The notes beneath the pieces were generated by a model. It had not been told where the DNA came from. It made no database searches and saw only the letters and a program-made list of their open reading frames with translations. This document shows, piece after piece, positions 43,198 through 50,778 of a DNA stretch of 64,000 nt. The stretch comes from Chryseolinea soli. GTDB taxonomy: Bacteria > Bacteroidota > Bacteroidia > Cytophagales > Cyclobacteriaceae. Numbering within the stretch: position 1 is the first letter of the stretch; each line of letters starts with the position of its first letter. The position numbers were made by a program, and so were the translations under genes. Location: the NCBI RefSeq assembly GCF_003589925.1, contig NZ_CP032382.1, positions 5,394,001 to 5,458,000 of the forward strand, written 5' to 3'.

Positions 43198-43242
43198 TTA
43201 GTCGTTAGTCCTTAGTCTTGAGTACTTAGGACTAACGACTAA
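43198..43242. repeat. strong intergenic inverted repeat
   Basis: 14-bp perfect arms TTAGTCGTTAGTCC (43198-43211) and GGACTAACGACTAA (43229-43242), extending inward by further pairs with one mismatch. No T-run follows, so it is not a standard terminator. It lies between divergent genes. Confidence 0.6.
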
Positions 43243-43353
43243 CCGACTAGCCCCTGTGTACCCACACCCCGCTTTGAACCGACTGTAGAGAATTAATCAC
43301 ACTGTTTTTCACGCCACCCTCCACCAAACAAAAGCCAACCGAGATTTAAGGAG

Positions 43354-43369
43354 TGGCACAATTTTTACA
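43354..43369 (+). promoter_or_regulatory. possible sigma-54 promoter before the PRC-barrel gene
   Basis: TGGCACA-ATTT-TTACA fits TGGCACG-N4-TTGCW with correct GG-N10 spacing, but the -12 GC is AC. It ends 50 nt before the start codon. Weak support. Confidence 0.3.
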
Positions 43370-43419
43370 CCCATCGCGAAAGAGTACACAAAATTTCCAA
43401 CCCTTAAATTCACACGGTC

Positions 43420-43851
43420 ATGAAAAATGAAAATTTGGACGTAGACAACCTCACTGGTCGCAACCACGAAGGCGCGCATGCCAACACGCCCGTCAGGCTG
43501 CTCACGGCATCATCGGTCATGAAAGACACCATCATTGGCCCCACAGGCGAGAAGCTGGGCTATATCAAAGACATCATGCTGAACCTTGAAGACGGCACCA
43601 TCGAATACATCGTCATGGAAAGCGGCGGCTTCCTCGGTCTCGGCGGAAAATTCTTCGCCCTTCCCTTCAGGGTACTTCGCCTCGATGCAGAAGAACACGC
43701 CTTCGTGCTCGACCTCGACAAAGACATCCTGAAAGCCGCCCCGGGTTTCGACAAAGACCATTGGCCCGGCACAAACGCCCACGACTTTGACACCGCCAAC
43801 ACCTACTGGGGTGGTTTCATGGGCCCCAACACGGGATCCGAACCGTATTGA
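43420..43851 (+). CDS. PRC-barrel domain protein
   Basis: 143 aa, cytosolic. Residues about 28-110 form a PRC-barrel: 'LTASSVMKDTIIGPTGEKLG', 'YIKDIMLNLEDGTIEYIVME', 'GGKFFALPFRVLRLDAEEHA', 'FVLDLDKDILKAAPGF'. The tail 'DFDTANTYWGGFMGPNTGSE' matches stress-associated PRC proteins that often carry a terminal 'Y-W-G' phrase. These domains serve as small beta-barrel adaptors; the function here is unknown. Monocistronic, with a hairpin terminator after it. Confidence 0.85.
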   Translation: MKNENLDVDNLTGRNHEGAHANTPVRLLTASSVMKDTIIGPTGEKLGYIKDIMLNLEDGTIEYIVMESGGFLGLGGKFFALPFRVLRLDAEEHAFVLDLDKDILKAAPGFDKDHWPGTNAHDFDTANTYWGGFMGPNTGSEPY

Positions 43852-43867
43852 AATCCTATCTGCAAAA

Positions 43868-43904
43868 GGAAAAGCACGCGTCAAAAGGCACGTGCTTTTT
43901 TTTA
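43868..43904. terminator. bidirectional terminator
   Basis: AAAGCACG/CGTGCTTT (43871-43878 and 43891-43898) with A-run before and eight T after, between convergent genes. Confidence 0.8.
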
Positions 43905-43935
43905 ATGCTCGATCCTGAAAAAAGCAGGGTTGCGC

Positions 43936-45240
43936 CTATTTTTTTGCCGAAAGCTGATAACAGAAACTTAACAGCGCGCGCAGGTCACTTTCGTTTTTAA
44001 AATCCACATCGTTTGCTTTCAGATAGTCCTCTATTTTATTCCTTTGAGAATAGAACGAATGGATCAGGACATCCTTCGTAGCGGGGTAGACCCTGGCGTC
44101 TTTGTCGATCAGATAATAGGCGACCTCTTTCCGGTAGACCCGGTCGCCTGGCTTCAGAACAAAGTAGGGGGTAGGCGCCGAACCGGCACGAGCCTCGGCC
44201 GACAGCTCGTCGTTGATCATCTTCAACCGGCTGTGTTCCCCCAGCGACAACGGGCCCTGCATCAATACTTCAATGTAGCCCTTTGCCGCGTCGTGGTAGT
44301 ACAGAAAATCATCGATAAACAACGACCGGATTTCTTGCTGATTTTTTAGGGTAGAAGTGTCTCCCGCTTGTCCGATCGATTCCATCTCTCCGGTCAGCAA
44401 ATTGTAATTGAGATGGTCCACCGACGCTGCCGTTCGCTGGCTGCGATAGGTGATGCGGCCCTCCATGAAGCTGGGAAAACGTCGCAGGCTGTCACGCCAC
44501 CAGAGGCTGGCAGCCGGCTGGTGCGCTTTCCAAAGCAGGAGGCGCGTGGTGTCGGAGGGATGTGAAGCAACTTTGCCATTGCAAAAGGCCAGGAGCGTCA
44601 GCAGATCTTCTTTGCGCCTGAAATTCAGGTCGCGGGCTTTTACCAGCGTCTTGATGTCTTCTTTGTAGTTTGGAAACAATTTGTTGAGTACAGCGAGCGT
44701 GGCCTTGTGCGTGGCATTGTTAATGTCAATAAAATAAAACTCTTCGCCTTTTCGATACACGCGGGTATAATCGATGCGCACGCCTCTGAAGTCGGTGCTG
44801 GTTTTTAGAAGCGGAGGTTTTCCGATGCCCATGTCTTCACCCAGCAAGATGAAGTTGTGTTTTATGCCCAAGGCCACCGGCGTGCGGGTCACTACTTCGA
44901 CATAGCCGTGTTGTGGGTCGTTGATAAAGTTCACCTCGCCGATCGTCACCATTTTGACAAGGCTATAGTCCTTCACTTGCAGCGTGTCGCCTTTTTTATT
45001 GACGAGGTACATGTGCTCGAAGTACGTGTTGTAGTTGAGCATGACTTGTTGGTCGGGGGTGAAGTTGTTGTCGAAGGTGATCTTGCCGGGAAGAAAATGG
45101 GCAAACCGGTAAACGCTGTCGCGCCATGGCATTTGGTGTACTTCTTTTCGCAGCTCAAGTTTATAAAGTTGATCCGGTTGTCCTTGCGCATGGAAAGGAA
45201 ACAGCAGTAACAGCAGGGCGAAACAAAATAACGCTTTCAT
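43936..45240 (-). CDS. exported protein with two homologous halves, function unknown
   Basis: 434 aa with signal peptide ('ALFCFALLLLLFPFHAQG'). Two halves repeat each other at low identity. Residues about 38-225 ('MPWRDSVYRFAHFLPGKITF', 'HGYVEVVTRTPVALG', 'YRKGEEFYFIDINNATHKAT', 'LLTLLAFCNGKV') correspond to about 245-434 ('WWRDSLRRFPSFMEGRITYR', 'KGYIEVLMQGPLSLG', 'YRKEVAYYLIDKDARVYPAT', 'LRALLSFCYQLS'). Each half looks like a beta-rich domain plus a C-terminal helical hairpin holding one Cys. No known family recognised; periplasmic or surface location predicted. Confidence 0.7.
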   Translation of the reverse strand: MKALFCFALLLLLFPFHAQGQPDQLYKLELRKEVHQMPWRDSVYRFAHFLPGKITFDNNFTPDQQVMLNYNTYFEHMYLVNKKGDTLQVKDYSLVKMVTIGEVNFINDPQHGYVEVVTRTPVALGIKHNFILLGEDMGIGKPPLLKTSTDFRGVRIDYTRVYRKGEEFYFIDINNATHKATLAVLNKLFPNYKEDIKTLVKARDLNFRRKEDLLTLLAFCNGKVASHPSDTTRLLLWKAHQPAASLWWRDSLRRFPSFMEGRITYRSQRTAASVDHLNYNLLTGEMESIGQAGDTSTLKNQQEIRSLFIDDFLYYHDAAKGYIEVLMQGPLSLGEHSRLKMINDELSAEARAGSAPTPYFVLKPGDRVYRKEVAYYLIDKDARVYPATKDVLIHSFYSQRNKIEDYLKANDVDFKNESDLRALLSFCYQLSAKK

Positions 45241-45404
45241 AACTTTTGCGAACGGCGATGATGTACATTAAATATACATAATGTAAAGCTCCTGCAAGTC
45301 CCGTCGCGCACACCGCGATGGTCGTCATCACCAACCTCAGGGACGCCGTGTTTGTGAAGCTGGAAGTATGGTCGCAAAGGGGGCATTTTGAAAAATATGG
45401 CCGT

Positions 45405-45438
45405 TTTGGCGTTTGGAGAGCGGTTTTTTGTATCTTGA
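45405..45438 (+). promoter_or_regulatory. promoter of the etf operon
   Basis: TTTG (45405-45408), 22 nt, TATCTTGA (45431-45438). Acceptable match to the lineage consensus, about 45 nt before the etfB ATG. Confidence 0.45.
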
Positions 45439-45483
45439 CCGCAGTTTGGAAAAGCAATTTTCAACTTATTGATTTAGAGCCAG

Positions 45484-46224
45484 ATGAAGATTTTAGTTTG
45501 CATTACGCACGTTCCGGATACGACTTCAAAAATCAATTTTACGGACAACAATACGAAGTTTGACACCACTGGAGTTCAGTTTATAATAGGCCCTTACGAT
45601 GATTATGCTTTGGCGCGCGCCATCGAATTGAAAGATGCTATTGCCGGCACCACGGTAACGGTGCTGAACGTCGGCCCTGCCGACACCGAGCCTACATTGC
45701 GCAAGGGTCTGGCCATCGGCGCCGACGACGCCATCCGCGTGAATGCCGAACCCACCGACTCATTTTTTGTGGCCAGCCAAATCGCTGCCATTGCCAAAGA
45801 AACACCCTACGATCTCATCCTCATGGGAAGAGAGTCTATCGACTATAACAGCGGCGTCGTGCACGGCATCGTGGCCGAGTTGCTGGGCATACCCTCGATC
45901 TCGCCCGTCATGAAGCTAGATCTCGAGGGAACCAAGGCCAAGCTGGCACGCGAAATCGAAGGGGGCAAGGAATACCTGGAAGTGTCGTTGCCGTTTGTGG
46001 CCGGATGCCAGGAGCCCATTGCCGAATGGAAGATCCCCAACATGCGTGGCATCATGTCGGCCCGGACCAAGCCGTTAAAAGTGGTCGAACCCAAAGCCGC
46101 CGACAGCGGCGTGAAGCTTCAGAAATTCGAATTGCCACCTCCCAAAGGATCCGTGAAAATGATCCCCGCCGATAACGTGCCGGAGTTGGTCAACCTGTTG
46201 AAGAACGAAGCCAAAGTATTGTAA
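45484..46224 (+). CDS. etfB: electron transfer flavoprotein subunit beta
   Basis: 246 aa, normal length. Starts 'MKILVCITHVPDTTSKINFT'; further family segments are 'YDDYALARAIELKD', 'GADDAIRVNAEPTDSFFVAS', 'DLILMGRESIDYNSGVVHGI' and 'NMRGIMSARTKPLKVVEPK'. It binds AMP and pairs with EtfA to carry electrons from acyl-CoA and other dehydrogenases to the quinone pool in the cytosol. First gene of etfB-etfA-BFN, with 48 nt to etfA. Confidence 0.96.
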   Translation: MKILVCITHVPDTTSKINFTDNNTKFDTTGVQFIIGPYDDYALARAIELKDAIAGTTVTVLNVGPADTEPTLRKGLAIGADDAIRVNAEPTDSFFVASQIAAIAKETPYDLILMGRESIDYNSGVVHGIVAELLGIPSISPVMKLDLEGTKAKLAREIEGGKEYLEVSLPFVAGCQEPIAEWKIPNMRGIMSARTKPLKVVEPKAADSGVKLQKFELPPPKGSVKMIPADNVPELVNLLKNEAKVL

Positions 46225-46272
46225 TCCCGATTCATCGTTTTAATTCCATAAATTTTCTAACCTAATTCTTGT

Positions 46273-47226
46273 ATGGCGATACTCGTTTTTGTCGAGAGTG
46301 CTGAAGGAAAGATCAAAAAGACTTCCATTGAAGCGGTAGCCTATGCGCATGCCCTGGGAGGGCCCGTAACGGCCATCGCCCTCGGTGCCGTGGAAAAAGC
46401 CGAACTGGAAGCCCTGGGAAAATATGGCGCGCAAAAAGTGTTGCACGTCGCAGATGAAAGACTAAGCCAGGGCATCATCCAAGCCTATGCTACCGTGCTG
46501 GAGAAAGCGCTCCAGGACGAAGGCGCAGACATCCTGGTGCTGGCAAACTCATCGTTGGGCACACCCGTGGCGGCTCGCGTGGCCACCAAGCTTGGCGCCA
46601 GCCTGGCCTCCAATGTGGTAGAGCTCCCCAAGACCGACGGCGGTTTTGTGGTGAAACGCAGCATCTACACCGGAAAGGCATTTGCCTGGGTGGAGTTGAA
46701 AAATCAAAAGAAAGTGATCGCCCTGCGCAAGAACGCGGCCGACATAAAAGAAGTTGGAAGTCCCGTACAGGTAACGCCCTATAGCGTCACCCTGGGCGAC
46801 GCCGACTTTGCCACAAAGATCACCTCCTCCGAAAAGGCCACCGGCGAAGTATTGCTCCCGGAAGCTAACATCGTGGTGTCGGGTGGTCGCGGCATGAAGG
46901 GCCCCGAGCACTGGGGCATCCTCGAAGAATTGGCCAAAACCCTGCACGCCGCCACCGGCTGCAGCAAGCCCGTGTCCGACATGGGATGGCGGCCGCACCA
47001 CGAGCACGTGGGCCAGACCGGCGTGAAAGTTGCACCCCAACTCTACATTGCCGTGGGCATTTCGGGAGCCATCCAGCATTTGGCGGGGGTAAACTCTTCG
47101 AAGTACATCGTGGTTATAAATAAAGACCCGGAAGCGCCATTTTTTAAGGCCGCCGATTATGGTATTGTTGGCGATGCTTTCGAAATAATTCCTAAATTGA
47201 CTGAGGCGATCAAAGCTGCGAAGTAA
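46273..47226 (+). CDS. etfA: electron transfer flavoprotein subunit alpha
   Basis: 317 aa, full length. N-terminal '[20 protein letters not shown]'; the C-terminal FAD domain shows '[20 protein letters not shown]', '[20 protein letters not shown]', '[20 protein letters not shown]' and '[18 protein letters not shown]', covering the flavin-binding Arg, Ser and His contacts. Partner of EtfB. The stop codon is followed directly by the GTG start of the next gene, with no gap. Confidence 0.97.
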   Translation: MAILVFVESAEGKIKKTSIEAVAYAHALGGPVTAIALGAVEKAELEALGKYGAQKVLHVADERLSQGIIQAYATVLEKALQDEGADILVLANSSLGTPVAARVATKLGASLASNVVELPKTDGGFVVKRSIYTGKAFAWVELKNQKKVIALRKNAADIKEVGSPVQVTPYSVTLGDADFATKITSSEKATGEVLLPEANIVVSGGRGMKGPEHWGILEELAKTLHAATGCSKPVSDMGWRPHHEHVGQTGVKVAPQLYIAVGISGAIQHLAGVNSSKYIVVINKDPEAPFFKAADYGIVGDAFEIIPKLTEAIKAAK

Positions 47227-47826
47227 GTGAAGAAAATAAAACTGGAAATACTCGGACTATCATCAAGTCAATCACAGACTGGTTCGTTTGCCTTGGTGTT
47301 GGGTGAAACCGAAGGCAGCCGCCGGCTTCCCATCATCATCGGGATGTTCGAAGCCCAGGCCATAGCCATCGAAATCGAAAAGATCATCCCGAACCGGCCG
47401 ATGACACACGACCTGTTCAAAGCCTTTGCCAACAACTTTCATTTCACCGTAGATGAGATCATCATCTCCGATCTGAAGGAAGGCGTGTTCTTTGCCAAGA
47501 TCGTTTGCTCGGATGGCCTCAAGAAAAGTGAAGTAGATGCCCGTCCCTCAGACGCCATTGCTATCGGCCTGCGTTTTGACTCGCCCATCTACACCTACGA
47601 AAACATCCTGGCCGAAGCCGGCATCGTGCTCACCGACGAGGTGGAAGAAGACAAGCCCGAGCCCAAAACAGAACCCAAAGCCAAGGTGAAGAAAGAAGCT
47701 GGACGCAAAGACGACTTCAAAAACTATTCCATCGAAAAGCTGAACGAGCTCCTCAAAGACGCCATCGACAAAGAGGACTACGAACGCGCCGCCAAGATCC
47801 GCGACGAGTTGAGCAAACGGAACTAA
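47227..47826 (+). CDS. bifunctional-nuclease-like (DUF151) protein with UVR motif
   Basis: 199 aa starting with GTG at 47227, immediately after the etfA stop. Residues 1-135 are a BFN/DUF151 domain ('ILGLSSSQSQTGSFALVLGE', 'RRLPIIIGMFEAQAIAIEIE', 'RPMTHDLFKAFANNF', 'DARPSDAIAIGLRFDSPIYT'). An acidic/basic linker (KPEPKTEPKAKVKKE) leads to a C-terminal UVR helical motif ('LLKDAIDKEDYERAAKIRDE'), as in UvrB/UvrC and McsA. The family is named for nuclease activity reported in plants, but the bacterial role is not settled. Coupling to etfBA links it to redox metabolism (inference). Confidence 0.88.
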   Translation: MKKIKLEILGLSSSQSQTGSFALVLGETEGSRRLPIIIGMFEAQAIAIEIEKIIPNRPMTHDLFKAFANNFHFTVDEIIISDLKEGVFFAKIVCSDGLKKSEVDARPSDAIAIGLRFDSPIYTYENILAEAGIVLTDEVEEDKPEPKTEPKAKVKKEAGRKDDFKNYSIEKLNELLKDAIDKEDYERAAKIRDELSKRN

Positions 47827-47919
47827 GAAAAAGAATAACATAAAGCATGAAGATCCGACCCTTCGTGCTTTTTGTGTGTATACGAATTACTAAATCTAAA
47901 ACCAATTTGAAGACAATGC

Positions 47920-47943
47920 CTGGTCCGCCAAGGCGGAAACCAG
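47920..47943. repeat. palindromic element before nupC
   Basis: CTGGTCCGCC-AA-GGCGGAaACCAG: ten-base-pair hairpin with one bulged A, 23 nt before the nupC ATG. It shares the TCCGCC-A-GGCGGA core with the repeat at 19617-19630 and would form part of the nupC leader. Confidence 0.5.
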
Positions 47944-47965
47944 CGTTGTGCTTTCGCTCTTCGTT

Positions 47966-49273
47966 ATGGATTATTTACGCGCGCTGGGTGGCCTGGTATT
48001 TATTGTGGGTGTGGCCTACCTCTTCTCTACGAACCGCAAAGCAGTAGACTGGCGTCTGGTGGCTGCCGGCATCGCCCTACAGGTGGTTTTTGGTTTGCTC
48101 ATTGCCAAAGTGGACGCAGTGCAGTCGGGTTTCGAATACGTCAGCGAGAAATTTATCGTGTTCCTCAGTTTTGCCCAGAAGGGCGCGGCGTTTTTGTATG
48201 GTGATCTATCCAAAAACTCGGATGCTGTGCAAGGCGTTCGCCACAATCTCGGATTCCTTTTTGCTTTTCAAACCTTGCCCACGATTATTTTCTTCTCGGC
48301 CGTAACAGCCGGGTTGTATCATCTGGGCGTCCTCCAAAAGATCGTATACGTATTTGCCTGGGTGATGACACGCACCATGCGCATGTCGGGCGCAGAGAGC
48401 CTCTCCGTTGCCGGCGACGTGTTCATGGGACAAACGGAAGCACCCCTGCTGGTAAGACCGTTCATTCCGGGCATGACGCAATCGGAATTGCACTGTCTCA
48501 TGGTCGGTGGGATGGCCACCATTGCCGGGAGCGTGTTTGGAGCATACGTTTCCTTTCTCGGAGGGAGCGATCCCGCGGAGCAAACCAAATTTGCCACCTA
48601 CCTGCTCACGGCCTCCATCATGAGCGCGCCGGCGTCGGTGGTCATGGCAAAGCTCTTCCTGCCGGAGACCGAACCCATCGACAAAGAATTGAAATTGACC
48701 AAAGACCACGTGGGCGTAAACCTGATCGACTCCATCGCCATCGGCGCATCGGACGGGTTGAAGCTGGCCCTGAACGTTGGCGCCATGTTGCTCGCCTTCA
48801 TTGCCGTGATCTATGCCGTGAACTGGATCCTGGTGGGACTGATCGGCCACTATACCGGCCTCAACGAATTTGTCGTGACCAGCACCAACGGCACTTTCGA
48901 CGGCTTCTCTTTGCAATATATTTTAGGCCAGGTCTTCCGCGTGTTCGCCTTCTGCATTGGTGTAGAGTGGCACGACACGCTGGCGGTGGGAAGCTTGCTG
49001 GGACAAAAAATGGTGATCAACGAATTTGTGGCCTACTCAGATTTGGGCGTCATGAAAACGGCAGGCGTGTTGAGCGAGAAGTCGATACTCATTTCGACGT
49101 ATGCGCTGTGCGGATTCGCTAATTTCAGTTCGATAGCCATCCAGATCGGGGGAACAGGAGGGATGGCGCCCTCACGCCAGGCCGACATCTCCCGGTTGGG
49201 TCTGCGCGCCATGATCGCCGCCACCCTGGCCACCATGATGACGGCCACCATCGCGGGCGCTTTATTCAGTTGA
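47966..49273 (+). CDS. nupC: concentrative nucleoside transporter (CNT/NupC family)
   Basis: 435 aa from the ATG at 47966 (a GTG six codons upstream is less likely). About ten membrane helices. CNT hallmarks: 'AGLYHLGVLQKIVYVFAWVM', 'GAESLSVAGDVFMGQTEAPL' with the nucleoside-contacting Gln-Thr-Glu, 'GGMATIAGSVFGAYVSFLG', 'NEFVAYSDLG' and 'GFANFSSIAIQIGGTGGMAP'. It imports nucleosides with sodium or protons across the inner membrane. The gene lies about 140 nt after the BFN gene and may share its transcript. Confidence 0.94.
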   Translation: MDYLRALGGLVFIVGVAYLFSTNRKAVDWRLVAAGIALQVVFGLLIAKVDAVQSGFEYVSEKFIVFLSFAQKGAAFLYGDLSKNSDAVQGVRHNLGFLFAFQTLPTIIFFSAVTAGLYHLGVLQKIVYVFAWVMTRTMRMSGAESLSVAGDVFMGQTEAPLLVRPFIPGMTQSELHCLMVGGMATIAGSVFGAYVSFLGGSDPAEQTKFATYLLTASIMSAPASVVMAKLFLPETEPIDKELKLTKDHVGVNLIDSIAIGASDGLKLALNVGAMLLAFIAVIYAVNWILVGLIGHYTGLNEFVVTSTNGTFDGFSLQYILGQVFRVFAFCIGVEWHDTLAVGSLLGQKMVINEFVAYSDLGVMKTAGVLSEKSILISTYALCGFANFSSIAIQIGGTGGMAPSRQADISRLGLRAMIAATLATMMTATIAGALFS

Positions 49274-49376
49274 CCGGTGTGGCCGGGCGCTGCGTCTAGG
49301 CTGACCGGTATTTTCAGGAACGCAACGTTCAAACCGCTTTTATGGAATCCAGGAACAACCCCCTTACGTTTGGAGT

Positions 49377-50063
49377 ATGCTAACCCGCGAAGAGAAACTG
49401 GTGTCGGCCCACCTGGCCCAATTCATTTCCGAGCATAAGCTGCAAGGCGTCGAAAAGGTATTGGACCAGCGTACGCGCCAAGTAACGGTGGTCCTGGAAG
49501 ACATCTTTCAATCGCAAAATGCCAGCGCCGTCGTGCGCACCTGCGAGTGTATGGGCTTGCAAGCCATTCACATCGTGGAAAACATCAGCAAATACAGCGT
49601 CAATCCCAAAGTGCTGAAGGGTTCGCACAAGTGGCTGGACATCATCCACCACACCTCCAAAACAGAAGACAACACCGTGGCCTGCGTGCAGAAACTGAAA
49701 GGGGAGGGCTACAAGATCCTGGCCGCCGATCCCGACGAAGACGGCCTGTCTATCCACGAAGTCGACGCTTCGCAAAATAAGGTGGCGCTATTGTTCGGTA
49801 ACGAACTGCGCGGCGTGTCCAAACAAGCTTTGGCCCTTTGCGATGCGAAGGTCCGCATACCGATGTATGGCTTCACGGAAAGCTTTAACATCTCGGTAAG
49901 CGTCGCCATTTGTCTCAATTCAATCGTTAGCAAGCTGCACCAGTCCGGCACGGCGTTTGGTCTCAGCGAGGAGGAGAAGGATGCTATACGGCTGCAGTGG
50001 TATCGGAAAATTGTACGGAAGTCGGACCTGATCGAACAGGAGTTTCTCCGCGCAATTGAGTAG
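49377..50063 (+). CDS. TrmH/SpoU-family RNA 2'-O-methyltransferase
   Basis: 228 aa. The trefoil-knot SPOUT motifs are present: motif 1 'NASAVVRTCECMGLQAIHIV' (Asn and Arg catalytic positions), motif 2 'KVALLFGNELRGVSKQALAL' and motif 3 'RIPMYGFTESFNISVSVAIC'. Together these fit tRNA (guanosine-18-2'-O)-methyltransferase TrmH, including the N-terminal helical extension; other RNA targets remain possible. Cytosolic. Followed after 26 nt by the SanA-like gene. Confidence 0.9.
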   Translation: MLTREEKLVSAHLAQFISEHKLQGVEKVLDQRTRQVTVVLEDIFQSQNASAVVRTCECMGLQAIHIVENISKYSVNPKVLKGSHKWLDIIHHTSKTEDNTVACVQKLKGEGYKILAADPDEDGLSIHEVDASQNKVALLFGNELRGVSKQALALCDAKVRIPMYGFTESFNISVSVAICLNSIVSKLHQSGTAFGLSEEEKDAIRLQWYRKIVRKSDLIEQEFLRAIE

Positions 50064-50089
50064 CTTTGTTGGCAACGGGTCCATTTGCT

Positions 50090-50743
50090 ATGCGCAGGCT
50101 GAAGAAAATTTTGTTGATCGTTATTGGGGTATGCCTGCTTTTCGTTATCGGCACCAACGTCTGGGTGGTGAGCAGCACAACCTCCAAAGTCTTCAGCGAC
50201 CTCACCCTGCTTCCCGACCATCGCGTAGCGTTGGTGTTGGGCACGAGCCACAAGACCGTGGGAGGGGGCTCCAATCCTTTTTTTCAAAAACGCATGGAGA
50301 AAGCCGCGGAGCTCTACCGCATGGGGAAGATCGACCATTTCATTCTCAGTGGCGATAACCGGTCGCGCTACTACAACGAACCCATGGCCATGCAAAAAGC
50401 GCTTGTCAAAATGGGTGTGCCCGAATACGCCATCACCCTCGACTATGCCGGCCTCCGCACGCTGGACTCCGTCGTGCGCTGCCAAAAAATATTTGGTCAG
50501 AACAAGATCATTATCATCACGCAACCTTTTCACAGTTATCGGGCTCTATTCATCAGCCGGTACTATAACATCGACGCTGTGGCCATGGTGGCCGACGAAC
50601 CTGACTTTGACTCCTCCATGAAAGTGCGGTTTCGCGAATACCTGGCCCGGCCAAAAGCTGTTTTGGACCTGTATGTGCTCAAAACAGCCCCCCGCTTTTT
50701 AGGGGAGAAAGAGCAGATTAAAGTCAGCACCGTGCGGCAGTAG
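50090..50743 (+). CDS. SanA/YdcF-like DUF218 membrane protein
   Basis: 217 aa from the ATG at 50090; eight additional upstream residues are possible but precede the basic start 'MRRLKK' of the membrane anchor ('ILLIVIGVCLLFVIGTNVWV'). The DUF218 domain follows: 'RVALVLGTSHKTVGGGSNPF', 'FFQKRMEKAAELYRMGKIDH', 'FILSGDNRSRYYNEPMAMQK', 'IIIITQPFHSYRALFISRYY'. E. coli SanA affects envelope integrity and vancomycin sensitivity; enzymatic activity is not established. Single-pass inner-membrane protein with its domain in the periplasm. Confidence 0.88.
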   Translation: MRRLKKILLIVIGVCLLFVIGTNVWVVSSTTSKVFSDLTLLPDHRVALVLGTSHKTVGGGSNPFFQKRMEKAAELYRMGKIDHFILSGDNRSRYYNEPMAMQKALVKMGVPEYAITLDYAGLRTLDSVVRCQKIFGQNKIIIITQPFHSYRALFISRYYNIDAVAMVADEPDFDSSMKVRFREYLARPKAVLDLYVLKTAPRFLGEKEQIKVSTVRQ

Positions 50744-50778
50744 AAAATTAGGATGGCTAACCATAGTTAATCCTTAGA

